Positions 1 through 9,147 of a stretch of 59,948 nucleotides of DNA are shown here, one piece after another. The stretch is from Bacillota bacterium (GTDB lineage Bacteria; Bacillota; Clostridia; Saccharofermentanales; Fastidiosipilaceae), in contig JASGUU010000071.1 of assembly GCA_030057555.1 (NCBI GenBank), positions 1 through 59,948 on the forward strand, in the 5' to 3' direction. Made by a program: the position numbers and the translations under genes. The notes beneath the pieces are model-generated. The model ran no database searches. It had not been told where the DNA came from and worked only from the letters and a program-made list of their open reading frames with translations. Every line of letters starts with the position of its first letter. The first letter of the stretch is position 1.

Positions 1-129
1 ACATTTCTTCTTTGCCGCCAAGCCGAATAATATTATCGTGTCTTTTGTACGGGTTTCGCAAAACTGGTCTGTCTTTTGTTTGGGCTTTCAAAATTCAGAC
101 TGTCCACTTTATGGGGTACAGTTTAAAAT
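1..129. other. AT-rich non-coding left edge
   Basis: This stretch is much more AT-rich than the genes beside it. Two imperfect direct repeats with the core GTCTTTTGT are visible near 38-46 and 71-79, each followed by a GGG and an AAAA run. I see no reading frame with a ribosome binding site. It may be a decayed mobile-element end or part of the palindromic repeat cluster that follows, but nothing decides this. Confidence 0.4.
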
Positions 130-184
130 GTGCATAATTTCAACCTTCCGCGCCTGAAACCTGCGGAACCTTGAAAATTTGCAC
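130..184. repeat. Palindromic intergenic repeat, copy 1
   Basis: A 55-bp imperfect palindrome. The 22-nt left arm begins GTGCATAATTTC and the right arm ends AAATTTGCAC; 18 of 22 positions pair around a loop of about 11 nt (GCCTGAAACCT). The two-base mismatch inside the stem (CC against CC, TC in copy 2) sits at the same place in both copies. Copy 2 starts exactly 71 bp later. A degenerate relative lies near 22636-22687. Confidence 0.8.
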
Positions 185-200
185 AGAAACCCTCGGAAAT

Positions 201-255
201 GTGCATTATTTCAATCTTCCGCGCCTGAAACCTGCGGAACCTTGAAATTCTGCAC
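201..255. repeat. Palindromic intergenic repeat, copy 2
   Basis: Second 55-bp copy, 71 bp after the first. Arms start GTGCATTATTTC and end AATTCTGCAC, with the same loop GCCTGAAACCT and the same internal mismatch site. Several arm positions differ from copy 1 near the ends while the overall hairpin is kept. The arms are AT-rich in a GC-rich genome. Between here and hydE (256-347) I see no gene and no clear terminator for hydE. Confidence 0.8.
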
Positions 256-347
256 ACGGACGGCTTGGAAACGGTGCAGATCACCACTATTCGGAGACCA
301 ACAGCCCGCTCATCCCACTAACAAACCCGCCCGACCTCAAAACACCC

Positions 348-1427
348 CTAACCCTCCGGCGCCGCACGCCAGTCACCGCGGCCGAAGTCGATGCGGCAGC
401 CGGCCGACTCGACCTGGCGGCGGATCTCCGCGAGGTCGGCGTCAATCGTGTCCGCGCGCGACTTGTTGTCGTAGAGGGAGTAGTCGGCGCGCACGGCGGG
501 GGGCGTGAAGTTCGGCATCAGGACGTTGGCGCCGGCGTTGAGGCCGGCGACGCGGCCGGCCTCGGAAGCGGTCGCGAGCGCCGTGGTCGCCGGCAGCAGG
601 GCGGAGGGCAGCAGCAGCCGCAGCAGGGCGACGAGGCGCAGCGTCAGCCGCAGATCGCCGTCGGGGGCGGCGGCGAAGGGCGTTTCGTGGTGGTGCAGGA
701 AGGGGCCGATGCCGATCATCTCGGGGCGCAGCTGCTGGAGGTAGCGCAGATCTGCGAGGAGTTCGCGGGGGCTCTGGCCGGGCGAGCCGACCATGAAGCC
801 GCCGCCTACCTGATAGCCTGCCGCACGCAGGTCGGCGAGGGCCCGCAGGCGCGTCGCGAGCTGCTGGTGCGGCGGATGAAGGAGGGCGTAGTGGCGGGGG
901 TCGGCGGTCTCCTCGCGCAGCAGATAGCGGTCGGCGCCGGCCGCGCGCAGGGCCTGGTAACAGGCGGCCGGGTGCTCCCCGACTGACAGCGTAATCGCGA
1001 GATCAGGATGGGCGCCGCGGATCTCGCGCACCAGGGCCTCGAGGCGGCCGCAGGTCCAGAGCGGATCCTCTCCGCCCTGCAGGACGACGGTGCCGAGGCC
1101 GGCCCGCACCACCGTCTCCACAGCAGCCAGGATCGCGGCCTCGTCCAGGCGATAGCGGACGGCGGCGCGGTTTGAGGCGCGGATGCCGCAGTAGTAGCAG
1201 TCATTGCTGCAGTAGTTGGTGAACTCGATCAGCCCGCGGAGGAAGACCGTGTCGCCGTAGACCCGGCGACGCTCGGCCCGGGCCGCGGCCATCAGGGCAG
1301 CATCGGCCGCAGCGCGGCGCTCCGGCCAGGCGGCGAGCCAGTCCGGATCCAGCAGCGGCAGCAGCTCGGCGTCCGGGGCCGTCCGCGTGGCGACGAGGTG
1401 CCGGATGAGGGCGTCGATCCCGCTCAT
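348..1427 (-). CDS. hydE: [FeFe]-hydrogenase H-cluster radical SAM maturase HydE
   Basis: A 359-residue cytoplasmic radical SAM enzyme of the HydE family, which acts with HydG and HydF to build the 2Fe subcluster of [FeFe]-hydrogenase. The SAM-cluster motif CSNDCYYC supplies Cys73, Cys77 and Cys80, followed by the GIR segment seen in HydE/BioB-like enzymes. Length and the Gly-rich segments near residues 110-130 and 205-215 fit the family. Its ATG overlaps the cysK stop by 4 nt (ATGA), so it is very probably translated with cysteine synthase. HydF and HydG lie more than 40 kb away in the same window, so the maturation genes are split. The hydrogenase itself is not in the window. HydE-like paralogues without a role in hydrogenase assembly exist, but the presence of HydF and HydG favours true HydE. 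Confidence 0.9.
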   Translation of the reverse strand: MSGIDALIRHLVATRTAPDAELLPLLDPDWLAAWPERRAAADAALMAAARAERRRVYGDTVFLRGLIEFTNYCSNDCYYCGIRASNRAAVRYRLDEAAILAAVETVVRAGLGTVVLQGGEDPLWTCGRLEALVREIRGAHPDLAITLSVGEHPAACYQALRAAGADRYLLREETADPRHYALLHPPHQQLATRLRALADLRAAGYQVGGGFMVGSPGQSPRELLADLRYLQQLRPEMIGIGPFLHHHETPFAAAPDGDLRLTLRLVALLRLLLPSALLPATTALATASEAGRVAGLNAGANVLMPNFTPPAVRADYSLYDNKSRADTIDADLAEIRRQVESAGCRIDFGRGDWRAAPEG

Positions 1428-2338
1428 GGCGCCGCGAAGAGCTCGGTCGAAAGGTAGCGCTCACCGCTGTCGGGGAGGATGACGACGATGTTCTGGCCGG
1501 CATGAGCTGGTTCAGCAGCCAGACAGAAGGCGGCATGAGCCGCGGCGCCGGAGGAGATGCCGACGAGGAGACCCTCCTCGCGGGCGAGGCGGCGGGCGGC
1601 GGCGATGGCCTCGGGCCCCGTCACAGCGATGACGCGATCGATCAGGGAGGTGTCGAGGACCTCCGGGATGAAGCCGGCGCCGATGCCCTGCAGCGGGTGC
1701 GGGCCGGGCGGGCCGCCGGAAAGCACGGCGGAATCGGCCGGCTCGACGGCGACGATATGGAGGTCGGGATTCTGGCTGCGCAGATAGCGCCCCACACCGG
1801 TCAGCGTGCCGCCGGTGCCAACGCCGGCCACGAGGACATCGACGCGCCCCCCGCAGTCCGCCCAGATCTCCGGACCGGTCGTCTGCTCGTGGACGGCCGG
1901 GTTCGCAGGATTGCGGAACTGGTCCGGGATGAAGCCGCCAGAAGCGGCGGCGAGCTCCCCGGCGCGGGCGATGGCGCCCGCCATGCCGAGGCGGCCGGGG
2001 GTGAGCTCGACCTTTGCACCATAGATTTCCATTAATCGCTGGCGCTCGACGCTCATGGTATCGGGCATGACCAGAATACAGCGATAGCCGCGCGCTGCAG
2101 CGATCGCCGCCAGTCCGATGCCGGTGTTGCCGCTTGTCGGCTCAATGATGGTGGCACCGGGGCCGAGGCGGCCCTCGCTCTCGGCGGCGTCGATCATGGC
2201 CAGGGCGACGCGGTCCTTGATCGAGGCGGCGGGGTTCAGGGCCTCGAGCTTTGCGAAAATGCGGGCACGGCCCGTCTGGCGGCCGATCTCGACGAGGGGC
2301 GTGCGGCCGATAAGGTCGGTAAGCGAAGAAGCGGGCAT
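1424..2338 (-). CDS. cysK: Cysteine synthase A (O-acetylserine sulfhydrylase)
   Basis: A 304-residue PLP enzyme that makes L-cysteine from O-acetylserine and sulfide. The PLP lysine is Lys41 in SIKDR, the substrate loop TSGNTG is at 68-73, and the phosphate-binding GTGGT loop follows near 175. Length is typical. The start ATG has a good Shine-Dalgarno (GGAGGA) 8 nt upstream. It is the first gene of a two-gene minus-strand unit whose second member is hydE, joined by an ATGA overlap. The coupling suggests cysteine supply and H-cluster assembly are co-expressed; that is inference. CysM or cystathionine beta-synthase-like enzymes share the fold, but the motifs fit CysK best. No serine acetyltransferase is in the window. 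Confidence 0.92.
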   Translation of the reverse strand: MPASSLTDLIGRTPLVEIGRQTGRARIFAKLEALNPAASIKDRVALAMIDAAESEGRLGPGATIIEPTSGNTGIGLAAIAAARGYRCILVMPDTMSVERQRLMEIYGAKVELTPGRLGMAGAIARAGELAAASGGFIPDQFRNPANPAVHEQTTGPEIWADCGGRVDVLVAGVGTGGTLTGVGRYLRSQNPDLHIVAVEPADSAVLSGGPPGPHPLQGIGAGFIPEVLDTSLIDRVIAVTGPEAIAAARRLAREEGLLVGISSGAAAHAAFCLAAEPAHAGQNIVVILPDSGERYLSTELFAAP

Positions 2339-2464
2339 GGCGTTGTCCTCCAGAGCTGATGGATCGATTTTAGCAGTCCTCCCGGCAGGGACGGCGATTT
2401 TCCGCTACGATACATGCAAAAGCAGCCACCCTCTCCCGTTCCCCCAAGAAGGAGTGTGAACCTC

Positions 2465-3391
2465 ATGAAACTTCAGATTCTGCTGCGCGATCCCCTGGGC
2501 ATCTCCGACGGCCTCGTCCTGGCGGCGACCGCCCCGCTGCGGGAGGCCGGCCATCTGGTGGGCCCGGACATCGACCCCGCCGAGGCCGACGTCCTCCTGA
2601 TCACGAACCGGCCGCTGACGGCTGCGGACATCGCCGCCAAGCCGAAACTGCGCTTCGTTGCGGTCGCCTTCGCCGGCTATGACCACGTCGACCTGGCCGC
2701 CGCGACGGCCCGCGGCATCCGTGTCGCGAACGCCCGCGGCTACGCCAGCCAGGCCGTCGCCGAGCTCGCCGTCGCCCTCATGATCGCCGGCCTGCGCCGC
2801 TGCGGCGAGATGGAGGCCCGGCTGCGTGCCGGCGGGGACCGCGCCGGTTTCGCGGGTCTCGAGCTTGGGTCGCAGACGGTCGGCTTCATCGGCACCGGCA
2901 GCATCGGCCGCCGCACGGCGGCTCTGGTGCGGGCCTTCGGCGCCCGGACCGTCGGACAGCTGCGCCGGCCGGAGCAGGCGGAGGATCCGGATTTTGACTG
3001 CTGGCTGCCGCTTGAAGAGCTGCTCGCGGCGAGCACCGTCGTCAGCCTGCACTGTCCGCTGAATGCCGATACAAAGGGTCTCATCAATACCGCGGCGCTG
3101 GAGCGGTTGCGGCCCGGCGCCCTGCTTGTCAACACGGCGCGCGGCCCGGTGGTCGATCAGGCGGCGGTGGTGGCCGCCCTCGAGAGCGGCCGCCTGGGCG
3201 GCTACGCGACGGATGTCTTCGAGCGCGAGCCGCCGCTGGATCCCGACGATTCGCTGCTCGGGGCGCCGCGCGTCACCCTGCTGCCGCACATCGGCTACGC
3301 GAGTCAGGAGGCGCTCACCGCGCGGCTGGAGACCAGCGTCGCGAACATCCTTGCCTGGGCCGCGGGCAGCCCGACGAACCTGGTAAACTGA
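2465..3391 (+). CDS. D-isomer-specific 2-hydroxyacid dehydrogenase
   Basis: A 308-residue NAD(P)-dependent dehydrogenase of the D-2-hydroxyacid family, which includes phosphoglycerate, glyoxylate and hydroxypyruvate reductases. The Rossmann motif GTGSIG lies at 143-148. The catalytic triad is visible as Arg226 (NTARGPVVD), Glu255 (VFEREPP) and His275 (PHIGYAS). I chose ATG 2465 because AAGGAG precedes it at good spacing; an upstream in-frame ATG lacks this. There is no ACT domain, so it is not a classic long SerA. The substrate cannot be assigned. It is divergent from cysK-hydE. A degenerate copy of its 3' end lies at 8701-8775, showing that its tail was included in the downstream tandem duplication. 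Confidence 0.88.
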   Translation: MKLQILLRDPLGISDGLVLAATAPLREAGHLVGPDIDPAEADVLLITNRPLTAADIAAKPKLRFVAVAFAGYDHVDLAAATARGIRVANARGYASQAVAELAVALMIAGLRRCGEMEARLRAGGDRAGFAGLELGSQTVGFIGTGSIGRRTAALVRAFGARTVGQLRRPEQAEDPDFDCWLPLEELLAASTVVSLHCPLNADTKGLINTAALERLRPGALLVNTARGPVVDQAAVVAALESGRLGGYATDVFEREPPLDPDDSLLGAPRVTLLPHIGYASQEALTARLETSVANILAWAAGSPTNLVN

Positions 3392-3767
3392 CGCCCTCCC
3401 GCGCGGGAGTGTGGCTGTTGATTCGGGAGCGGTGGTCAACTTTGCCTGAAATCCAAAGAGTTATGCATAAATACCCAGAATAATGAATATTCAAGGGCTT
3501 TTATGCAGGAGCATGCATGTTTACCCATTTGTTTTTGGATTTCACGCTGTTTTGACCACTGATACCCCGGCGTTCTGGCTGGCCCCCCGACGCTCTGTCC
3601 TGTTTTTCTGGAAGCCGGGTGCCCCCGGAACAGGCGTCGTGTCTGACTGAACTCCAGTTCCTGGATTCACAGGTAAATGCCGAACAATTTTCGTTGTTCC
3701 GGAGAGGCAGAATCATGCGATAATGCGGAAAGGACACGGGATACCATAAAGAGGCCTCAAGGTGACC
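3392..3767. other. Intergenic region with palindromic element
   Basis: About 375 bp between the dehydrogenase and the Gfo/Idh pseudogene. It holds the inverted-repeat element annotated at 3432-3559. The region is homologous, with divergence, to about 8763-9147 in the second duplication unit, including the GGTGGTCA stretch near 3432 and 8802. No gene was seen. Confidence 0.6.
3432..3559. repeat. MITE-like inverted-repeat element
   Basis: Two 26-nt arms, 3432-3457 and 3534-3559, are inverted repeats matching at 21 of 26 positions. The outer ends read GTGGTCAA and TTGACCAC. The 76-nt spacer is AT-rich and contains the perfect palindrome TTATGCATAA. The arms resemble the stem of the 71-bp tandem repeats near 47.6 kb (TGGTCAA at the outside, ATCCAAA at the inside), so the two loci probably share an origin. 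Confidence 0.65.
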
Positions 3768-4480
3768 ATGAAGCGCATCCGAACCCCCATCATCGGACAG
3801 GGTCGCAGCGGCCGCGACATCCATGGACTGATTCTGCCGCAGCCTGGCGATCTCTATCGGATAGCAGATAATATGGCGGAACTGCCGGAACGCCGTGCGC
3901 GAGCCGGGTGTGAGTTTGGCTGCCCGGTGCATGCCGATTATCGTGCTCTGTCTGGCTGCGATGTCATCGATCTTATCTTCAATACTTCCTGCAGCTGCCG
4001 GCACGTGCGGCTGGTACTTGAGCTGCCTGAGGACGGGCTGGATGTGCCTGGGCAAAAAGCGCCGACGTGTACCGCCGCCGATGTCCCGTGGGTTGGGGCA
4101 GGCATTTCATTCTGCAGCGCCTTCCCGGCGCCGGCCTGCCGCTATCAGGCGACGCTCGGATCTCTTGAAGGAGATTTGACCGAGCTCAAGTGGCACTGGT
4201 TCGACGACCGCGAAGCTCCCAACCAGGTACTGTAGCCTGCGCCCTGTCTGTTGAGGGTGGCTTGTCCCGTTACTGCCGCGAAGAACTGCCCTGGCAACGA
4301 GTCCGCTGGATGTGCCCGGAGAAGAGGCCGCTCCCTTCCTGACCACAGGTTCTGCCTTTTCTGCATGCTCCATGCTCTTCTGACAACCGTTGTCCCGCTC
4401 GCCGTGGCCCCGCGGCATTTAAGCCGCAGATTACTGTGATGGAAGTCAGTCATCTGCCAAAACCGCTCAACCGTCTGGAC
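3768..4480 (+). pseudogene. Gfo/Idh/MocA oxidoreductase, internally deleted copy
   Basis: A degenerate duplicate of the intact gene at 9148. The first 90 or so codons align well (IIGQGRSGRDIHGL shared), then the EKP motif of the family is lost and about 120 codons are missing. The alignment resumes at a segment corresponding to residues near 230 (CSAFPAPACRYQAT against CSAFPVPTYRIQAT). An in-frame stop lies at 4233-4235, but DNA similarity to the functional gene continues in shifted frames to about 4480, including the terminal NRLDN/SRLDD region. The NAD-binding start survives; the catalytic and substrate domain does not. It is therefore non-functional. It sits upstream of a lipoprotein exactly as its intact paralogue does. 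Confidence 0.85.
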
Positions 4481-4546
4481 AACGGAATCTGCCATGTTCG
4501 GCCCGTCCGGGGTGAGAGCCCGGTCGGAGCCTGAGAGGAGAAAAAC

Positions 4547-7500
4547 GTGAAACGAATCACTCGATGGACCGCTCTGCTGCTTGGTGCGCTGCTCATCATC
4601 GCAGGGCTGGCGGCCTGCCAGCGCGCCACCCTGACGTCACCGGTGCAGCCGTCAACCACAAGATCACCGTTCAAGCCGAGCTCCGACGCCACGACCTCGG
4701 AGGACGGTACGGAGCCGACGACGACCGCCGCACCGACGACGACCGCCGCACCAACGACGACCGCAGCACCGACGACGACGGCCGCGCCGACGACGACGGC
4801 CGCGCCGACCACGACTGCGGCGCCGACCACGACTGCGGCGCCAACTACGACACCAGAGGCGACGACGACCGGGGAGCCGGCGGGGGACATCGTTGCCGGA
4901 CTGCCTCTGAATACGCCTTACAAGTTTGCAGACAGTACTATCATCTTCCGGGATATCAGCCAGATCGAGAGCTGGGATGAAACAACCGCTGTCAAGCTGG
5001 TGCTGGACTGGAGCTATGACGGCGAAGTGCCGCGCTCTTTCGCCGAAGAGTTCTTCACCAGTGGCGAGCAGGATGGGATGCTGCTCGAAAGACAGCCCTG
5101 GAGTCCTGCTCTCGGCGATGATATGACAATGTGGGCGATGCTGCCCGGCTATACGATGTACAACCTGGAACTCGCATTCCTTCTTACGAACCCGGACGAA
5201 CTCATGACCGTAACGTTCGAATACGATGGTTCTTCCGATCCGGTGACCTTCGAGCTGCTGACGTCCGAAGCACCGGTGAACGAAGAAGCGCTTGAGGCGG
5301 AGCTGCGTCCTGATCGGCCGCTGGATCCCCAGCCGCGCGATCTCCTCCTGGATCAGCCGCTGACACTGGTGCGCGATGATATTTCCTGGGCTGAAGGCGG
5401 TGAAGCCATCTGGCGTTCTTTTGAGCTTGTCGAGGAAGATGGTGAAGTTCTTCTCATTCTGACCTTTGACTGGACGAATCTTTCCGAGGATACGGAAAAG
5501 TTCTGGACGGCCCTCCGGACACTCACTTTTCAGCAGGGCCTGCAGCTGCAGCCAGCCTATTTCAGCGATTATGTCGATTACGAAAAGTCGGACGCCGAGG
5601 TTGAACCGGGAGAAAGCATGACAGGTGTCCCGCTGGCGTACTACCTGCGCGATCGCAGCGATCTGCTGATTGAGCTCACCGACTGGTCAAATGTCAACCC
5701 GCATTATGCCGTGATCCGGGTCAGTGAGCTTGAGGGGCTGCCGGAGGACTTTGCCCCGATCGATCCGGACGCGCCGCCCTTCCCGACGCTGCCGATCGAC
5801 AGTTCGGAGCCGGCCGGGACGGCTGCGTCGGAAGCGACGGAACCCTCGGAAACCGAGCCCGCAGCAACCGAGCCCGCAGCAACCGAGCCTGCTGGGAGTG
5901 AAGCCGACTGGTCGGAGCTCGTTGCCGGTCTGCCCGTCGGTCCCGTCATCTCGCTTGGCGAGAATGAGATTACGTTCACGGATATTCGCCGTATTGTGAC
6001 GTATGACGGCGAACCGGCGCTGCGTATCGATCTCGACTGGCACAACTCCATCGCGGGTGACATTGTCAATGCCACAACGATGTTCCGGGTGACGGCCAGA
6101 CAGAACGGACAGGAGCTTGACGACATTCCGTGGAGCGATGCCATCAGCCAAGAGCCTGCAACGGTGGCCCTCCTGCCGAACGCGATGCTGTCCGGGCTGC
6201 AGTATGGCTTTGTGCTGCTGGATGAGACGAGTCCGGTGGATCTGGAATTCGCTCTGCGTTCAGAAGAGGAGTGCCTGTTCCTTACGCTCCAGCCGGCGCA
6301 GGCTGAAGAGGCAGATGAAGCGCCGCAGTGGCACACCATGATGGACGCCGAAACGGACTGCTTCGCGGGCCGGGAACCCTTTGCCATTGGCACGACACTC
6401 GACGTGGCGCCGCTGGCCTTTACGCTGCGCGGGACCGGCATTCAGACGGGAGAAGGGGAGGACGCGGCGCGGGTTGTGGTGCTGCGCTTCGATGTTGAGA
6501 ACAGGGGTGATACGGCCACCTCGGCCTGGCTGGAGCTCGACCTCTATCTGATGCAAAACGGCGGCAGTCTGCCGTGGATTGAGCTCGGGATGCCAGATGA
6601 AGATCCCGAGCTGCTGCGCCTGATCGAGCCCGGCGAAACACTGGAGGGTGTGGAGATCGGCTTCCAGCTGCGTTCCGTCGCGGATCCGGTTTTTCTGGTG
6701 AGCAATGGCGCGGTCGACATCCCGTTCCATCTGCCTCTGTCGCTGACGGACCTGGAGGAGATCAAGGGCGACGATACGGATCGGGCTCCCGTTGAAGTGG
6801 CCGGACTGCGGCTCCATGATCCGGTACGCCTCGGTGGTCAGCTCGTGACCTTCCGTTCCATTACCCGTGTGCCGAACCATGACGGGACGACCTCGCTGAA
6901 ACTGGTCATGGACTGGCAGAGCGGAAACCGGGACATCAGGACGGCGGATGACACCTTTGACATCAGCGCAACTCAAAATGGCCAAATTCTGGACGACATA
7001 CCGCAGAGTGACTACATCGACCATGAACCTTCGATTCGCGCCCTGCTGCCCGGCACCAGTCTCTGCGGTCTGCAGTACGCTTTCGTGCTGCACGATGAAA
7101 GCAGTCCGGTGGAGCTGGGCATCGGCACCCCGAGCGCCGGGGAGACGCTGGCGATCACGCTGCAGCCGGGTGAGGCGGAAGTGCTGCCGGCAGTGGACCA
7201 TTTCTGGACCGAAGAGGTTGAGCCCTATTTTACAGGCGACCCGGCGCTGGTTCCCGGCGAGGCGCTGCTGGTCGGTGGTGAGGAAATCACCGTTCAGTCC
7301 ATCATCATGCTGGATCTGCCGGAGCCGGATGAAACCTTTGGTGCCGACAGCCTCTTTGTGGCGACCTTCGACTGGACCAATATGGGCGATGAGGCGGCGA
7401 GCTTTGCCGAAATCTTCTATATTCAGGCGCTGCAGAGCGGACTTGGCACGCCGTTCATCATGAACAGCGAGTGGGTGCCGGATACGCAGTTTGAGACGGA

Positions 7501-8512
7501 GGTGGAGCCGGGCGGGACGCTGACCGGCATCAGGATGGTCTACATCCTGCGCGACAACAGCCCGGTGATGCTGACCGTGGAGACCTACACCGAGTGGCAG
7601 ACCGAGTATATGCTGCTTGATCCGCTCGCCCTGGAGCACGAGTCCGTCGAACTGGATCCGGTGGAAGTGGCCGGCCTGATGCTGCATGAGAAGTACGAGC
7701 TGGGCGAGACGGAGCTGGTGTTCCGCCGTATTGAACGTGTGGAGACGTACGCAGCCGGAGTCGAGGCACTGCGCATCGCTTTAGACTGGACCAACCTGTC
7801 GGACAAAATGTCATATTCGGACTACATGTACGGCTTTGATGTGACGCAGAAGGGCGAAAAACTCGATGGCGTCCCGATGAGCCCCGTGATCGACCACGAT
7901 CCGTCGCTGCGCTCGCTGCTGCCGGGTGCGACCATGTGCGGCGTGCAGTACGCTTATGAACTGATTGATCCGGAGGCTCCGGTCCAGTTCACCATCTATC
8001 CCTACTCCGATGAGAGCCAGTCACTGTCGTTTGAGCTGCTGCCGGCTGAGGCGCCGGAGTCAGACAGGGAACTTGTCTGGTACGGCCGCATGGCGCGTGA
8101 TTGGGAGTCGCCGCAGACACTGCCGTTGGGCGAAGCTGTGCAGCTCGGCAGCCATGACTTAATCGTGAACTCGATCGACTATGTGCGCGAAGGAGAAGAT
8201 GAGATCGTGCTGCGCATGGGTTTCAGCTGGACGAACGGTGGTGACTCGGCAGCCAATTCGCTCTTTGCGTTGGACATCAGTGCCTTTCAGCGCGGTGTCG
8301 GCCTTAAAGTGGCCTATGGCAGCGAGTATCTGGACTGGGATGCCGTCGGTGAGGACGTGGAGCCGGGTGAGAGTCAGGATGTCGAGATATGCTGGTATCT
8401 GATTAATATGAACCAGATCCTGATTCGTGTACAGGACTTCACCGAGGAGAGTGAGGCGCTGTATCTGGAGTTCGGCCTTGATAAGATTGCAGACAGCACG
8501 CCGCAGGACTGA
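4547..8512 (+). CDS. Giant multi-module repeat lipoprotein 1 (DUF5067-like)
   Basis: A 1321-residue predicted surface lipoprotein of unknown function. It starts at GTG 4547, preceded by GAGAGGAG. A signal peptide ends in the lipobox LAAC (Cys24). Seven TTTAAP units (residues 58-99) form a stalk. Then come about eight modules of 120-150 residues, which I read as four A-B pairs. A modules carry signatures such as FRSITRV, ELDDIPWSD, LLPG and LQYAFVL; B modules carry DWTN and EPGE motifs followed by YILRD. A second Ser/Thr/Pro linker lies between the second and third modules pairs (near 415-460). The module pattern (FDWTN, QNG, PG, then a strand) resembles the DUF5067 family of Firmicute lipoproteins, but that is recognition by eye. 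It is highly similar to the next lipoprotein at 10284, its tandem duplicate. Confidence 0.85.
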   Translation: MKRITRWTALLLGALLIIAGLAACQRATLTSPVQPSTTRSPFKPSSDATTSEDGTEPTTTAAPTTTAAPTTTAAPTTTAAPTTTAAPTTTAAPTTTAAPTTTPEATTTGEPAGDIVAGLPLNTPYKFADSTIIFRDISQIESWDETTAVKLVLDWSYDGEVPRSFAEEFFTSGEQDGMLLERQPWSPALGDDMTMWAMLPGYTMYNLELAFLLTNPDELMTVTFEYDGSSDPVTFELLTSEAPVNEEALEAELRPDRPLDPQPRDLLLDQPLTLVRDDISWAEGGEAIWRSFELVEEDGEVLLILTFDWTNLSEDTEKFWTALRTLTFQQGLQLQPAYFSDYVDYEKSDAEVEPGESMTGVPLAYYLRDRSDLLIELTDWSNVNPHYAVIRVSELEGLPEDFAPIDPDAPPFPTLPIDSSEPAGTAASEATEPSETEPAATEPAATEPAGSEADWSELVAGLPVGPVISLGENEITFTDIRRIVTYDGEPALRIDLDWHNSIAGDIVNATTMFRVTARQNGQELDDIPWSDAISQEPATVALLPNAMLSGLQYGFVLLDETSPVDLEFALRSEEECLFLTLQPAQAEEADEAPQWHTMMDAETDCFAGREPFAIGTTLDVAPLAFTLRGTGIQTGEGEDAARVVVLRFDVENRGDTATSAWLELDLYLMQNGGSLPWIELGMPDEDPELLRLIEPGETLEGVEIGFQLRSVADPVFLVSNGAVDIPFHLPLSLTDLEEIKGDDTDRAPVEVAGLRLHDPVRLGGQLVTFRSITRVPNHDGTTSLKLVMDWQSGNRDIRTADDTFDISATQNGQILDDIPQSDYIDHEPSIRALLPGTSLCGLQYAFVLHDESSPVELGIGTPSAGETLAITLQPGEAEVLPAVDHFWTEEVEPYFTGDPALVPGEALLVGGEEITVQSIIMLDLPEPDETFGADSLFVATFDWTNMGDEAASFAEIFYIQALQSGLGTPFIMNSEWVPDTQFETEVEPGGTLTGIRMVYILRDNSPVMLTVETYTEWQTEYMLLDPLALEHESVELDPVEVAGLMLHEKYELGETELVFRRIERVETYAAGVEALRIALDWTNLSDKMSYSDYMYGFDVTQKGEKLDGVPMSPVIDHDPSLRSLLPGATMCGVQYAYELIDPEAPVQFTIYPYSDESQSLSFELLPAEAPESDRELVWYGRMARDWESPQTLPLGEAVQLGSHDLIVNSIDYVREGEDEIVLRMGFSWTNGGDSAANSLFALDISAFQRGVGLKVAYGSEYLDWDAVGEDVEPGESQDVEICWYLINMNQILIRVQDFTEESEALYLEFGLDKIADSTPQD
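4718..4843 (+). repeat. 18-nt coding tandem repeat, TTTAAP stalk
   Basis: Seven in-frame 18-nt units encode TTTAAP in lipoprotein 1. The units differ mainly at third codon positions, but neighbours are identical or nearly so (for example units 4 and 5). Such arrays can change copy number by slippage or recombination without frameshift, which would change stalk length. Confidence 0.85.
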
Positions 8513-9147
8513 AGTGCCTGCGCGCCAGGCCGCAGCGGGTGCCGCTGTAGCCGCCTGAACGCAGGGCGGTCAAGAGGGACAGGCCGGCTGAAACAGGTAT
8601 AGGAATGTGAGGGGCTGCTGCCGAGGCGTCGTGATGGCGCTGCTGGTGGCAGTCTTTCGCTTTGTTCGCTGCCGATTGTCGTCTGCGGATTGCTCTGGTG
8701 CTGGAGACATTTGCCGCGACATCCTCGCGAGGGTCGCGGGCCGGCCTGAAAACCTGGTGAACGGACGTTGCGCGGGTGGGTCGCTGTTGATCCGGACGTG
8801 GTGGTCAGCTTTTCCTTAGATTCATAAAGTTCTGCTTAACTACCCCGAGTACTGATTTTTGTCCTCCTGGAGGCCGGAAATGCCAAAATTTGGAGTTGTG
8901 TCACTGTAGGCTACTGATACGCCGACACCCTGGCCTGTTCGTCGTTGAGAGAGATGGCTCCAAATCTGGGAGGGAAGAGCAGGTCTGGCGCCTCATGGTT
9001 TGGCTCCAGGTCATGTCCGGGCAACGGTGAACCATTTTCTTAAATAGAAGATAAGTTTCTAATCATTAATCGCAGTCCCCAGAGAGGTAAAATCATGAGA
9101 CAATAGGAAAAGATGCTTAGAATCCATAAAGGAGGTTTATTCTGACC
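8513..9147. other. Intergenic region spanning the duplication joint
   Basis: About 630 bp without an intact gene. 8611-8652 resembles the sequence after the second lipoprotein (14491-14534), including a weak form of its stem-loop. 8701-8775 is the dehydrogenase remnant annotated separately. 8763-9147 resembles 3389-3767, upstream of the pseudogene. The order of these blocks marks the joint between the two tandem units. Confidence 0.7.
8701..8775 (+). pseudogene. Remnant of 2-hydroxyacid dehydrogenase 3' end
   Basis: This short block aligns with 3326-3400, the last codons and stop region of the dehydrogenase: shared stretches include CTGGAGAC, a GCGACATCCT/GCGAACATCCT segment and AACCTGGT-AAC. 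The offset is a constant 5374-5375 bp across the block. The stop codon is not kept and no longer frame upstream is intact. It shows that the left edge of the duplicated segment fell inside the dehydrogenase gene. Confidence 0.7.

Noticed and set aside
1-129. Insertion sequence end
   Set aside because: AT-rich with short direct repeats, but no transposase fragment or matching inverted repeat is visible at the edge.
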